DNA from: an uncultured Holophagaceae bacterium
Lineage (GTDB): Bacteria; Acidobacteriota; Holophagae; Holophagales; Holophagaceae
DNA: 34,745 nt
NCBI GenBank assembly: GCA_903839205.1
Contig: CAIMBM010000080.1
Location: 1 to 34,745, forward strand
Direction: 5' to 3'
The notes below the pieces were generated by a model. It had not been told where the DNA came from. It saw only the letters and a list, made by a program, of their open reading frames with translations, and did no database searches. Of the stretch, positions 1 to 8,588 are shown one piece after another (position 1 is the stretch's first letter; each line of letters opens with the position of its first letter). The position numbers and the translations under genes were made by a program.

Positions 1-720
1 GGTGTAGATGTCCTGCCCGGCCGCGTAGCCGGCGGCGAGGATGGCGTCGGCCAAGTCCTCGAGCGGTTGTTTCTCGTCGGCGATCACCTTAGGGTCCAGG
101 GCCAGCTTACGGGCCTCGATCACCGCCAGCAGCTGCTTGCGGCTGGGGAACTTGGCCACCAGGGTCCGGGCGGTGACATTGTTGATGCCTGGCGTGACGC
201 TGACCTTGACCTCCAGAGCGGTGCGCTTGGCCTCGTCCTTCTTGCCGGCGCGCGCCTGGGTCACCGAGTTCGGGCCGATGAACTTGAGCCCGGCCTTCTC
301 GATGGTTGCCACGAACTCCTCGTCCTCGGCCATGAAGCCGTAGCCGGCGAAGACCGAGTCGTAGCCGTTGTCCTGGGCGATCTCGACGATTTGGTTCATC
401 CGCTCGACGCGCTCCTCCTTCGAGGCGCCGGTGTAGTCCGGCACGCGGTGGACCCGCCTGGTGTCGGTGAGCTGGCGCAGCTCCGGGGCCAGCGCATTGG
501 TGTAGACGATGGAGTCCTTCTCGGAGAGCAGGATCCCGTAGTGGGTGATCCCCATCTCCTCGAAGACATCCATGGCCTCCTTGCGGATGGGGCCTCGGCA
601 GACGATGAGCGGCTTGAGGTCGGTGCAGGCGAAGGAGCGCACCCACTCCGAACTCGAGCTGGCGAGCTTGCGGTCGCGGTGGATGAGCGGGTTGTGGCGG
701 TAGAGGTCGTTCTGGGCCAT
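1..720 (-). CDS. Divergent biotin carboxylase, N-terminal 240 residues (cut by left edge)
   Basis: This is the N-terminal part of an ATP-grasp biotin carboxylase, which carboxylates biotin on a carrier protein using ATP and bicarbonate. Reading the minus strand from the ATG at 720 gives MAQNDLYRHN, then the biotin-carboxylase N-domain pattern: IVCRGPIRKEAMDVFEEMGI near residue 40, VHRVPDYTG near 90, DSVFAGYGFMAEDEEF near 121 and KFIGPNS near 147. After GPNS the usual short MGDK-type segment is replaced by an unusual stretch that includes VTPGINN and a long helical insert, so it is not a standard AccC. AGGAG lies about 12 bases before the ATG. The gene begins 19 bp after the carboxyltransferase gene stops, so the two probably form one operon supplying subunits of one acyl-CoA carboxylase. 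The stop codon and the catalytic C-terminal part are outside the window. Substrate is unknown. Confidence 0.8.
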   Translation of the reverse strand, partial: MAQNDLYRHNPLIHRDRKLASSSSEWVRSFACTDLKPLIVCRGPIRKEAMDVFEEMGITHYGILLSEKDSIVYTNALAPELRQLTDTRRVHRVPDYTGASKEERVERMNQIVEIAQDNGYDSVFAGYGFMAEDEEFVATIEKAGLKFIGPNSVTQARAGKKDEAKRTALEVKVSVTPGINNVTARTLVAKFPSRKQLLAVIEARKLALDPKVIADEKQPLEDLADAILAAGYAAGQDIYT

Positions 721-739
721 GTTGCGTGGTCTCCTGGAC

Positions 740-2464
740 CTAGTGGAACTCGCGCTGCGGTCCCGTCATGGGCGACGGCCGGTAGTGCCGCATCAGGAAG
801 TTCATGTTTTCGGCGAGGGCCTGGCGGAGGTCGGTCGGCATGACGATCGAGGAGATCGAGCCGAGGGCCAGGCCCTCCTTGGGGTTCATGAGCTCCCGCT
901 CGTAGCGGGTGTTGAGCAGGGCCTCCTGGGCCTTGACCCAGTCGGCGGCTTCCTTCTCGGCGTCCTTCTTGGCCTGTTCGCCCTCCATGCCGGCGGAGGT
1001 GCGGTCGGCCGTGCCCTTCTTGATCATGTCGATCATCGAGCTGCGGATCTTTTTCAGCGCCTCCTTGTAGACGAACTCCTTGCCGGCCGGCCCCATCACC
1101 GCCAGGCGGGTGGTGGGGAGGGCCAGCACCAGGTCGGCACCGGTCGGGTAGTTGTTGTAGGAGGCGTAGGCGCCGCCGAAGGCGTTGCGCAGGATGAGGA
1201 GGATGCGCGGCGTCCGCACATCGACGATGGCGTCCAGCATGGACCGGCCCGCCTGGACGATGCCGCGAGCCTCCTGCTCCTTGCCCGGGAGGAAGCCGGT
1301 GGTGTCCTCCATGAAGATGATGGGGATGTTGTAGATGTTGCAGAAGCGCACGAACCTGGCGATCTTCAGGGCGCTGTCGCAGTCGATCTGGCCGGAGCCG
1401 ACCGCCGAGTTGTTGGCCACGAAGCCGACCACGTGGCCGCCGAGGCGGCCGAAGGCGGTGACCGCCTCGCGGGCGCGCTCCGGCTGGATCTCGAAGTAGT
1501 CGCCGTAGTCGCAGACCTGCTGGATGACGATCGACACGTCGAAGGGCGTGTTGAAGCCCGTCGGCGAGTTGAAGGCCCGCTTGAAGAGGGTGTTGATCTC
1601 CCAGGTCTTGCGGTCGATGGGATCGCTGGTGGGCTGGAATGGCGCGCTGACCCCGCTGTTGTCCGGAATGTAGGCCAGCAGCCGGACCACCTGGCGGAGC
1701 GCCGCCAACTCGTCGGCCACGGTCAGGTCCGCCACGCCCGAGGCGCCGTGCACCTTGGGCCCGCCGAGGTCCTCCGGGCTGATGTCCTCGCCGAGCACCG
1801 ACTTCACCACGCCCGGCCCGGTCAGGCCGAAGAAGGTGTCGGCCGGCTGGATCACGAAGCTGCCTTGCCGCGGCAGGTAGGAGCCGCCGCCGGCATTGAA
1901 GCCGAACATGCACATGATCGAAGGCACCACGCCGCTGATGTTGCGCAGCGCCGTGAAGGCCTCGGCGTAGCCGTCCAGGCCCCCGACGCCGGCCGGCACG
2001 TAGGCGCCGGCCGAGTCGTTCAGGCCGATGAGGGGGATGCGCTTTTCGCCTGCCAGGCGGAAGAGCCGGGCCAGCTTGTTGCCGTTGGTGGCGTCGATCG
2101 AGCCGGCGCGCACCGTGAAGTCGTGGCCATAGACCGCCACGTCGCGGCCACCGATCTCGAGCACCGCCGTGACCAGCGAGGCGCCGTCCAGGTTCTTGCC
2201 CCAGTTCTGGTAGAGCACGTTGGGCGGCTTTTCCGAGAGTATCTTGAGCCGCTCCCACACCGTCATGCGCTTCTTGTAGTGCTGCTTCTCGATCTGGTCG
2301 ATGGCGACCGATCGGACGGGGCGCTGGATGAGGTCGTGTCCCTCCTTCATCGCTTCTTCATAGGCGCCGGTGGCCCGCGAGATCTCGCCCGGGATGTTGA
2401 ACTCCACCTTTTCGGGGGGATCGAGGGGATTGGTCAGGGTGGGTTTGATGGCCTTGGTCGTCAT
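740..2464 (-). CDS. Acyl-CoA carboxylase carboxyltransferase subunit (PccB-like)
   Basis: This 574-residue protein belongs to the carboxyl_trans family, whose members move CO2 from biotin to an acyl-CoA (propionyl- or acetyl-CoA) in the cytoplasm. The crotonase-fold halves are visible: [20 protein letters not shown] and [12 protein letters not shown] in the N half, and [30 protein letters not shown] and [18 protein letters not shown] in the C half. A lysine/glutamate-rich segment follows near residue 500. I chose the ATG at 2464 because GAGGAAAGA lies just before it; an in-frame ATG 45 bases upstream has no ribosome site. The divergent biotin carboxylase follows 19 bp downstream, which favours a carboxylase over a sodium-pumping decarboxylase such as MmdA or GcdA. 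The exact acyl-CoA cannot be read from the sequence. A long AT-rich leader precedes the gene. Confidence 0.85.
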   Translation of the reverse strand: MTTKAIKPTLTNPLDPPEKVEFNIPGEISRATGAYEEAMKEGHDLIQRPVRSVAIDQIEKQHYKKRMTVWERLKILSEKPPNVLYQNWGKNLDGASLVTAVLEIGGRDVAVYGHDFTVRAGSIDATNGNKLARLFRLAGEKRIPLIGLNDSAGAYVPAGVGGLDGYAEAFTALRNISGVVPSIMCMFGFNAGGGSYLPRQGSFVIQPADTFFGLTGPGVVKSVLGEDISPEDLGGPKVHGASGVADLTVADELAALRQVVRLLAYIPDNSGVSAPFQPTSDPIDRKTWEINTLFKRAFNSPTGFNTPFDVSIVIQQVCDYGDYFEIQPERAREAVTAFGRLGGHVVGFVANNSAVGSGQIDCDSALKIARFVRFCNIYNIPIIFMEDTTGFLPGKEQEARGIVQAGRSMLDAIVDVRTPRILLILRNAFGGAYASYNNYPTGADLVLALPTTRLAVMGPAGKEFVYKEALKKIRSSMIDMIKKGTADRTSAGMEGEQAKKDAEKEAADWVKAQEALLNTRYERELMNPKEGLALGSISSIVMPTDLRQALAENMNFLMRHYRPSPMTGPQREFH

Positions 2465-2955
2465 CGGCTCTTTCCTCAAATTCGCTCTTGCAGCATTCAA
2501 CCTGGGCATAAGGAGGTCAGTAGTTGCCCCGCGACCTCGATAGGAGTTGTTCAGAGACCATCAATCGGGCGTCCATAGACGCCTTGAACCTCCGCATAGC
2601 CAGTCAAAGGGAATAGTGGAAATAGGTTAACTGATTTCGAAATTTTCATTTAGAACTAATTTTATGAAATCGGTCAGGCTGTTTTTTCATCTCGACCGGG
2701 GCAAACTATTAGATTTAATTAGAGCATTTAGTTGATTTAAGGATGGCCTCATCTCACCCGAGGAATGACGAGTGTGCAGAGAGCAGGGGTCTGGTCTTCC
2801 AGGGCTACCGGGAGTGGTCTCTGGCCTGCCGCGCGGTGGCGCCGGCGAATGCGGAGAACGATCCGACCGAACCCAACCCGAGGCTCAGCCCGGCAGGCGC
2901 CGGCGCGGCAGGCGAAGTCCGGTCGACGGATTCCAGCGTCCCGCGGCCATCTGGC
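2465..2955. other. AT-rich intergenic region upstream of the carboxylase operon
   Basis: About 490 bases with no convincing gene. The part from about 2600 to 2745 is clearly AT-rich in an otherwise GC-rich region and probably holds the promoter for the minus-strand carboxylase operon. A perfect 6-bp hairpin (GGCGTC-CATA-GACGCC, 2568-2583) sits in the leader. I could not pick out a convincing -35/-10 pair. The rest, 2750-2950, is GC-rich and shows nothing recognisable. Confidence 0.5.
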
Positions 2956-2986
2956 AAAAAAAAGAAGGGGCCGACGGCCCCTTCTT
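2956..2986 (-). terminator. Rho-independent terminator of the HU gene
   Basis: Read on the minus strand just after the HU stop codon, a stem GAAGGGGCC/GGCCCCTTC (2964-2984, 3-base loop) is followed directly by eight U residues (complement of the A run 2956-2963). This is a textbook intrinsic terminator placed about 20 bp beyond the gene. Confidence 0.9.
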
Positions 2987-3004
2987 CTCCGTGAATTCGG
3001 AGGA

Positions 3005-3319
3005 CTACTTCTTCTTGGCGGCCTTCTTGGGAGCGGCCTTCTTGGCGGCCTTGGCGGCCTTCGACGCCTTGAAGCTCATGGACTTGGAGGCGGCGATCTT
3101 GATGGGGGCGCCGGTCTGGGGATTGCGGCCCGTGCGGGCCTTGCGGGTCTTCTGGCTGAAGGTGCCGAAGCCGACCAGCGTGACCTTGCCACCCTTGCCG
3201 ACATGGCCGGCGATGGATTCAAGGAGACAGCCGATGGCGGCAGCGGCAGCGGCCTTGGTGATGTCGGCAGTCTTGGCGACGGCTTCGACGAGTTCAGCCT
3301 TGGTGAGGTTCTCGGCCAT
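3005..3319 (-). CDS. HU-family DNA-binding protein with lysine/alanine-rich tail
   Basis: This 104-residue protein is an HU/IHF-type nucleoid protein that bends and compacts DNA as a dimer. MAENLTKAELVEAVAK is the usual N-terminal helix, KVTLVGFGTF is the core strand, and the arm motif GRNPQTGAPIKIAA is the DNA-wrapping beta ribbon. The HU core ends near residue 85. It is followed by an extra basic tail (KASKAAKAAKKAAPKKAAKKK region) of about 20 residues, similar in style to histone H1-like tails seen on HU proteins of some bacteria. AGGAGG stands 9 bases before the ATG. The gene is alone on its strand with its own terminator. A short AT-rich segment (3370-3430) upstream has a TTGACG hexamer at 3419-3414 that could be a -35 box, but no good -10 is seen. 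Confidence 0.93.
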   Translation of the reverse strand: MAENLTKAELVEAVAKTADITKAAAAAAIGCLLESIAGHVGKGGKVTLVGFGTFSQKTRKARTGRNPQTGAPIKIAASKSMSFKASKAAKAAKKAAPKKAAKKK

Positions 3320-3415
3320 GTGGTTGGCCTCCTGTATGAAAGCGCCAACGGGCGCTGAGTGATGTGCCGCTTGGATCTTGCCTCAAATTCGAAACAGATC
3401 AAGCAAAGATAATCG

Positions 3416-3904
3416 TCAATTTTTTTTCGGACCCACCAACCGCTCTTCCAGAACCTGTGCGGCCTCGGCGATCCCGACCCCGAGGACCCGCGAGGCCTGC
3501 TCCAGGGTCCAGCCCGCCTCCAGGGCCCCGGAGATGAAGCCCCGGCGGGCATTTAGGAGTCCCGCCGGGGTGTGCCCGTCCCCCTGCCCATCCTCGGCCA
3601 GCAGGGCCTTGAAGAGCAGCCGCTCCAGGACTGGGCCCGGTTCTGGAAGGGCCGCATTGGGCTCCCGGGCCAAGGCCAGGGGCCGGACGAGGCCCCCTTC
3701 CTGGACGATCAGGCCCCGCCGCTGGAGGGCCAGCAGCCTCCCATAGAGCCGTCGCGCCAGCCGTCCCTTGGCGCCCCGGCTGGACCTCCTGGAGACGAGG
3801 AGGAGGGCGAAATGGTCCAGCAGGGCCCGGCGCTGGACGCCCTCCGGATACCCCTCGGCGACAACCTGGTGGATCCAGGCCCCGCTCAGTCTCCCCACAG
3901 CCAT
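3416..3904 (-). CDS. Hypothetical 162-aa protein, possible winged-helix, downstream of mobA
   Basis: I do not recognise this protein. It starts MAVGRLSGAWIHQ and ends RLVGPKKN. The middle (ALLDHFALLLVSRRSSRGAKG, then RRLYGRLLALQRRGLIV) looks like a basic helical or winged-helix segment, and the end (GWTLEQASRVLGVGIAEAAQVLEERL) resembles a second small helix-turn-helix. These are impressions of pattern, not family matches. The ATG at 3904 is preceded by AGGAG at a 7-base spacing, so I prefer it to the start 54 bases upstream. It lies about 90 bp beyond mobA on the same strand and may be the last gene of the moaA-mobA operon, so a regulatory or accessory role linked to molybdenum cofactor is conceivable but unproven. 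Its last codons lie in the AT-rich segment upstream of the HU gene. Confidence 0.6.
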   Translation of the reverse strand: MAVGRLSGAWIHQVVAEGYPEGVQRRALLDHFALLLVSRRSSRGAKGRLARRLYGRLLALQRRGLIVQEGGLVRPLALAREPNAALPEPGPVLERLLFKALLAEDGQGDGHTPAGLLNARRGFISGALEAGWTLEQASRVLGVGIAEAAQVLEERLVGPKKN

Positions 3905-3996
3905 GACGGCTCCTGCCGAAAGGGTGGCCCCGACCGGGGACCGGCTTGATCGCACCACGGTTTCCGCGCTGCCGCCAGCGGAAGGGATCTCGACGG

Positions 3997-4566
3997 TCAG
4001 GGGCCCCCAGCCTCAAAGTCCCTGCGCGCTTCAGGCGTATCCACATCGCGCCACCCGGAAAGGGGGCTATCCAGGGGGCGGTGGGGTAAGGACATCACCA
4101 GGGCCCCGAGGGATCGGACCTTGGATTTGGCGAGGAGGGGGCGCAGCCGGTGGGGCAGGAACCCGCCGAGCGGTTGGAGCTGCCCCTCCGCCCTCCCGAC
4201 GACCCATTGACGCTGCCCTGGGTCCGCCGCCTGGGCGAGGGCCAGCCAGGCCCGGAGGTCCGCCGCGCACCAGCGCACCTGATCGCAGCCGACGATCCAC
4301 CACAGGTCCACGCTGGGGGCAGGCGAAGCGGCCCAGTGCTCGAGGGCCACGGCGGGTCCCTGGCGGGGATCATCCAGCACGGGAAGGTCAGGGCGATCCG
4401 CCAGAGCCTCACCCAGAATCTGCACGGGCCCACCTGGAACCACGGCCTGGAAGACCGCGACCAGATGGTTGCCCCAGGTGGCTCCGGATGGGTGCGGCAG
4501 ATTGTGTTTTGGGCTTCCCATGCGGGACCCCTGGCCGCCGGTGAGCAGCAGCAGCCCGATGCTCAC
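3997..4566 (-). CDS. mobA: Molybdenum cofactor guanylyltransferase (MobA-like)
   Basis: MobA transfers GMP to molybdopterin to make the bis-MGD form of the cofactor used by DMSO-reductase-family enzymes. The nucleotide-binding motif LLTGGQGSRMGSPK, a variant of LxGGxSxRMGxxK, is at the very N-terminus. VLDDPRQGPAVAL follows (GPL/A loop), then VGCDQVRW near the middle, which stands for the metal-binding CDxP motif. Length, about 190 residues, is normal. The preferred start is the GTG at 4566, which overlaps the moaA stop as GTGA and places the P-loop right after the start, as in the family; another in-frame GTG lies at 4581. The overlap implies translational coupling with moaA. CDQV in place of CDxP is a mild deviation. 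Confidence 0.85.
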   Translation of the reverse strand: MSIGLLLLTGGQGSRMGSPKHNLPHPSGATWGNHLVAVFQAVVPGGPVQILGEALADRPDLPVLDDPRQGPAVALEHWAASPAPSVDLWWIVGCDQVRWCAADLRAWLALAQAADPGQRQWVVGRAEGQLQPLGGFLPHRLRPLLAKSKVRSLGALVMSLPHRPLDSPLSGWRDVDTPEARRDFEAGGP

Positions 4567-5609
4567 CCCCCCACCTGCCACATGCCGCGGGAAAGAATGG
4601 GCTGATCCCCATCACGCATGGGGTGGCAGTCCAGCTTTTCCTTCATCGCATGCCGGATCAGCCGGGTGAGGTCATCGGAGGTGGCGCGGTTCCGCAGGGG
4701 CCCGAGAAGATCCACGGAGGCGTTGCCGAAGAGGCAGGCCTTCATCTCCCCCCGGCTGGTCAGGCGGACCCGGTTGCAGCGATTGCAGAATCTGGCGCTG
4801 AGGGTAGAGATGACGCCCACCTTGCCCGAGGAGCCCGGGATGGCGAAGAGCCGCGCAGGGCCTTCCTCCAGGTTGATGGTGGGCTCCTCCTGAAGCGCCA
4901 CGCCAAGGCCCTCCTGGACCCGCTGCAAGATCTCCTCTGCAGGAATGAACTGCTCCTCATCCCAGCCGTTGTCCTTGTAGGGCATGAACTCGATGAAGCG
5001 CACCTGGAAACCCTCGTTCATGGCCAGGCGGGCCAGGGGCAGGACCTGATCGTCGTTCCAGCCCCGCATGACCACCGCATTGAGCTTGGTCTTCAGTCCC
5101 GCCGAGCGGGCCGCATGGATCCCGGCCATCACCCGGGAGAACCCGTCCTTTTTGGTGAGGCGCCTGAAAGACTCCCGCTCGGCAGCATCCAGGCTGATGT
5201 TGACGCCGAGGAGCCCCGCGTCGCGAAGGCCCCTGGCCCGGCCGGCGAGCCGCATGCCGTTGGTGGTGAGGTGGACCCGGCCGTCCACCTCCGGCGCGAT
5301 CATCGCGACGATGGTTTCCAGATCCTTCCGCAGCATGGGCTCACCGCCTGTCAGCCGCACCTTGCGAATGCCCAGTTGCGTGAAGAGCTTCACCAGGGAG
5401 ACCACCTCGTGGCGATTCATGGTGGGCGGCTCGGTCCGCCGGGGCGCGCCCGTGCGGGGGCGGCAGTAGACGCAGGACAGGTTGCACTCTTCGGTGATGG
5501 AAGTCCGCAGATAGGTGATGGGCCGGCCCAGGCCATCCTTCAGGCAATCCTTCACCCGCAGCATTTGCGGTGAATGATGCTCGCCTGATGGGGGTTGGCC
5601 GTCTGTCAC
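4563..5609 (-). CDS. moaA: GTP 3',8-cyclase MoaA (radical SAM)
   Basis: MoaA rearranges GTP to 3',8-cyclo-dihydro-GTP, the first step of molybdopterin synthesis, using two [4Fe-4S] clusters. The N-terminal radical-SAM motif CNLSCVYC (CxxxCxxC) is near residue 42. RLTGGEPMLRKDL follows, then HLTTNGMRL and NISLDA. The C-terminal cluster ligands are FCNRCNRVRLT, with the third Cys in KACLFG. The protein ends in MWQVGG, the conserved Gly-Gly tail. It is 348 residues long, a few more than usual at the N-terminus. The start is a GTG at 5609 preceded by GGAG at 6 bases; an ATG at residue 16 (MLRVKDCL) is a possible alternative. mobA follows with overlapping codons. No other cofactor-synthesis genes are in the window. 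Confidence 0.95.
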   Translation of the reverse strand: MTDGQPPSGEHHSPQMLRVKDCLKDGLGRPITYLRTSITEECNLSCVYCRPRTGAPRRTEPPTMNRHEVVSLVKLFTQLGIRKVRLTGGEPMLRKDLETIVAMIAPEVDGRVHLTTNGMRLAGRARGLRDAGLLGVNISLDAAERESFRRLTKKDGFSRVMAGIHAARSAGLKTKLNAVVMRGWNDDQVLPLARLAMNEGFQVRFIEFMPYKDNGWDEEQFIPAEEILQRVQEGLGVALQEEPTINLEEGPARLFAIPGSSGKVGVISTLSARFCNRCNRVRLTSRGEMKACLFGNASVDLLGPLRNRATSDDLTRLIRHAMKEKLDCHPMRDGDQPILSRGMWQVGG

Positions 5610-5955
5610 CCAATGCTCCGTCCCACCCAGGATCCCCGATCCCGCCGCCCGGATCCGCCGGTTTTGCCTTTCATCACAGGCCCGCCCGAAGCACAGCCTG
5701 GGATCCCCCTGTCCAGCCTCTCAGCCGCCGTACTCAGTGGAAGCCAGGGCCGGGCCTTGGCCGGCAATGAAACCAGCTTCAACTTATTAATTAATTAAGA
5801 TTAGTATCAATATTTAAGATATTTTCATTCCTCCCGATGAAGCCCTGGATAAACCCATGATGGTCGGCCGGAATCTGCGATGCCGTGCCTGCCGAAACCC
5901 CCATCCAGTACCAAGCAACCGCATCAGCCACCCACCCGCCCTGCGGGAAGCCGCC
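5610..5955. promoter_or_regulatory. Divergent intergenic region between moaA and the c-di-GMP protein
   Basis: About 345 bases separate the two divergent genes. Bases 5780-5835 are strongly AT-rich (runs of TTAATTAA and AATATTTAAGATATTTTC), unlike the rest, and probably carry promoter elements for one or both genes. No clear -35/-10 pair, riboswitch fold or terminator could be identified by eye. In particular I do not see a convincing Moco riboswitch ahead of moaA. Confidence 0.4.
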
Positions 5956-8490
5956 ATGACCTATTGGTTGAAGGATCTGATGTCCGAACTCCACCTGCGG
6001 AGGCAGGTGCTGCTTAGGGCCTGCATCTGGACCCTCGCCATTGCAGGTTTCATCGGGATCGGGGTCCACTACTCCCACCGGGAGGACCTCAACGTGGCCT
6101 TGATCCGGGCCCGGGAGAACTTCCAGAAGGAGGTGCTGATCAGCCTGCTGATCACCCAGCCGGGGGGGGGCTACGCCCTGCCGGAGCAATCCGCTGCGGC
6201 CCCTGCTAAAGCCGCAGGCGCCACCCTCGGCGGCCAGGCCGCCTCCGTGGAAATGCCCTTCGCCAGGGGCATCCCGGCCCACATGTCGCGGCTCACCCAT
6301 GAGCTGGGAGTCGACGGGCGCGTGTTGAAGGGCCACATGACCAGCCTCAGACCGCTGCGTCCCGAGAACGGTGCGGACCCCTGGGAGCGGAAGGCCCTCC
6401 TGGAACTCCATCCCGGGGAACGGGAGTACTGGGAGGAACTGACCCTGGCAGGACGGTCCCAACTCCGGTACATGGGTGCGCTCGTCACCCTGGAGGGGTG
6501 CCTCCCCTGCCATGCGGCCCAGGGCTTCAAGTTAGGAGACATCCGAGGAGGCATCAGCTTCACGGTCCCCCTGGATCCGGCCTCCGGGTTGATGGTCCAG
6601 CCCCACAACCTGGCCGTGATCTCGGGCATGGTGATCGTATGGATGGTCGGCATCCTCGTAATCCTGCTCGCCGGCAAATGGAACCTGAGCCGACGCGAGG
6701 AGCGCAGGCGCACGGAGGAGGCGCTGAGGGAAAGCGAGGAGCAGCTGAGGACCGTCTTCGATGCCTCCGAGGCAGGGATCATCGAGATCGCGCCTGATGG
6801 CTCCATCCTCTTTGCCAACCATCGGATGGCGGAGATGTTCGGGACTACGCTCCAGGAACTGATCGGAACCTCGTACCCGGGCCATCTTCACGCTTCCGAC
6901 CTGCAGGCGGGCCACGAGCGGCTGCACCAGATCTTCGACGGGGAGATTAGATCGCTCGACTGGGATCGCCGCTTTGTCCGCTCGGACGGGACCGACTTCT
7001 GGGGCCATATCACCGGGAAGCGGCTGGACCGCCCGGACGGCGCCCCCAAGGCCATCGTGGCCGTGATCACCGACATCACGCAGCGCAAGGACCATGAGCG
7101 GAGGCTAGAGTACCTCGCCCATTACGACGCCCTGACCTCGCTGCCCAACCGCGTGCTGCTGGCGGACCGCCTGCGCCAGGACATCGCCCAGGCCCACCGG
7201 CGCAAGCAGTGCCTGGCGGTGGCCTATCTCGACCTGGACAATTTCAAGCCCATCAACGACACCCATGGCCATGAAGTCGGCGACAAGCTTCTGAACACCC
7301 TGGCGACCCGGATGAAGCAGGCCATGCGCGAGGGCGATACCCTCGCACGCATGGGTGGTGACGAGTTCGTCGCCATCCTGCTCGATCTGTCGGATGTCGA
7401 GAGCAGTGTGCCGGTCCTCAACCGCCTGGTGGCCGCGGTCACCCAGCCGGTGAGCATCGGCAGCCTCGTGCTCAAAGTTTCGGCCAGCCTGGGGGTCACC
7501 TTCTATCCCCAGGTGGGCGATGTGGACGCCGAGCAGCTGCTGCGCCAGGCCGACCAGGCCATGTACCAGGCCAAGCTGGCGGGCAAGAACCGCTACCACA
7601 TCTTCGACGCCGAGCTGGACCGCAGCGTCCGGGGCCATCACGAAAGCCTGGACCGGATCCGCCAGGCGCTGGCGGAGCGGGAATTCGTCGTGCACTACCA
7701 GCCCAAGGTGAACATGCGCACGGGAAGGGTGGTCGGTGCCGAGGCCCTGATCCGGTGGCAGCATCCGGAAAGGGGCCTCCTGCTGCCGGCGGCCTTCCTG
7801 CCAGTGATCGAGGATCACGCCATTGCCATCGAAATCGACGAGTGGGTCATTGCGACCGTCCTCAATCAGGCGGTGCTCTGGCGGGAGTCCGGACTCCAGA
7901 TCCCGGTCAGCGCCAATGTGGGGGCCCGCCACCTGCAGCAGACGGACTTCACCGCGCGGCTTCGCGCCCTGCTGGCGGCCCACCCGGGAGTCAGGCCGGG
8001 CGATCTGGAATTGGAAGTGCTGGAGACCAGCGCCCTGAACGACATGGCCAAGGTGGCGCAGGTCATCAAGGACTGTCGGGAACTCGGTGTGATGTTCGCC
8101 CTGGACGACTTCGGGACCGGCTATTCCTCGCTGACCCATCTGAGGCAGCTGCCCGTGGCCCAGATCAAGATCGACAAGAGTTTCGTCCTTGGCATGCACG
8201 ATCATCCGGATGACATGGCCATCCTGGAGGGCGTGCTCGGCCTGGCCGCTTCCTTCCGTCGCGACGTCATCGCGGAAGGGGTCCAGACGAAGGAACAGGG
8301 CAAGATGCTGCTGCTGCTCGGCTGTGAGCTGGGCCAGGGCTTCGGCATCGGCCATCCCATGCCCGCCCAGGAACTGCCCGGCTGGTCGGCGACCTGGCGC
8401 CCGGATCCCGCCTGGGTCGATTGCCCCCCGGCCAGCCGCGACGAGATGCGGCTGCTCCTGGCGGACATGGCCTTCCGGCACCGGCCCTAG
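5956..8490 (+). CDS. Membrane haem-sensor PAS-GGDEF-EAL protein (c-di-GMP turnover)
   Basis: This protein of about 844 residues makes and/or degrades cyclic di-GMP in response to a signal sensed outside the membrane. Order: TM helix (RACIWTLAIAGFIGIGVHY), a periplasmic domain of DUF3365/Tll0287 type ending in a CLPCH haem c motif (bases 6499-6513), a second TM (VISGMVIVWMVGILVILLAG), a short coiled segment, PAS (RTVFDASEAGIIEI), GGDEF and EAL. GGDEF is intact (7354-7368). An inhibitory-site RxxD (REGD) lies five residues ahead of it. EAL is intact (7741-7749), with DDFGTGYSS, KIDKSF, IAEGV and Q in LGQGFG, so both activities look possible. It stands alone. The start is uncertain: ATG at 5956 (GGGAAG before it), ATG at 5980 (AAGGA before it) or 5857. 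Haem attachment would need export and a cytochrome c maturation system, not seen here. Confidence 0.92.
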   Translation: MTYWLKDLMSELHLRRQVLLRACIWTLAIAGFIGIGVHYSHREDLNVALIRARENFQKEVLISLLITQPGGGYALPEQSAAAPAKAAGATLGGQAASVEMPFARGIPAHMSRLTHELGVDGRVLKGHMTSLRPLRPENGADPWERKALLELHPGEREYWEELTLAGRSQLRYMGALVTLEGCLPCHAAQGFKLGDIRGGISFTVPLDPASGLMVQPHNLAVISGMVIVWMVGILVILLAGKWNLSRREERRRTEEALRESEEQLRTVFDASEAGIIEIAPDGSILFANHRMAEMFGTTLQELIGTSYPGHLHASDLQAGHERLHQIFDGEIRSLDWDRRFVRSDGTDFWGHITGKRLDRPDGAPKAIVAVITDITQRKDHERRLEYLAHYDALTSLPNRVLLADRLRQDIAQAHRRKQCLAVAYLDLDNFKPINDTHGHEVGDKLLNTLATRMKQAMREGDTLARMGGDEFVAILLDLSDVESSVPVLNRLVAAVTQPVSIGSLVLKVSASLGVTFYPQVGDVDAEQLLRQADQAMYQAKLAGKNRYHIFDAELDRSVRGHHESLDRIRQALAEREFVVHYQPKVNMRTGRVVGAEALIRWQHPERGLLLPAAFLPVIEDHAIAIEIDEWVIATVLNQAVLWRESGLQIPVSANVGARHLQQTDFTARLRALLAAHPGVRPGDLELEVLETSALNDMAKVAQVIKDCRELGVMFALDDFGTGYSSLTHLRQLPVAQIKIDKSFVLGMHDHPDDMAILEGVLGLAASFRRDVIAEGVQTKEQGKMLLLLGCELGQGFGIGHPMPAQELPGWSATWRPDPAWVDCPPASRDEMRLLLADMAFRHRP

Positions 8491-8588
8491 GGGCCCCCCG
8501 CTGCAGGGGCAGGCATCCAGCGAGAACGAACCGCGGCCTCCCAGCGCGCCGGGTCCCCAACCCAGCCAGGCGGTGACTGGAGGGCGCG

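Noticed and set aside
740..2464. Sodium-pumping decarboxylase alpha subunit (GcdA or MmdA)
   Set aside because: The neighbour is a biotin carboxylase, not membrane decarboxylase subunits, so an ATP-dependent carboxylase is more likely.
67..2578. Long open frames antisense to the carboxylase genes, for example 719-2578 on the plus strand
   Set aside because: They mirror GC-rich codon use of the real genes, have Arg/Gly/Pro/Ala/His-biased proteins without any motif, and overlap two clear enzymes.
2743..2994. 83-residue frame upstream of the HU gene region
   Set aside because: Its end runs through the HU terminator hairpin and A tract, and it has no motif or ribosome site.
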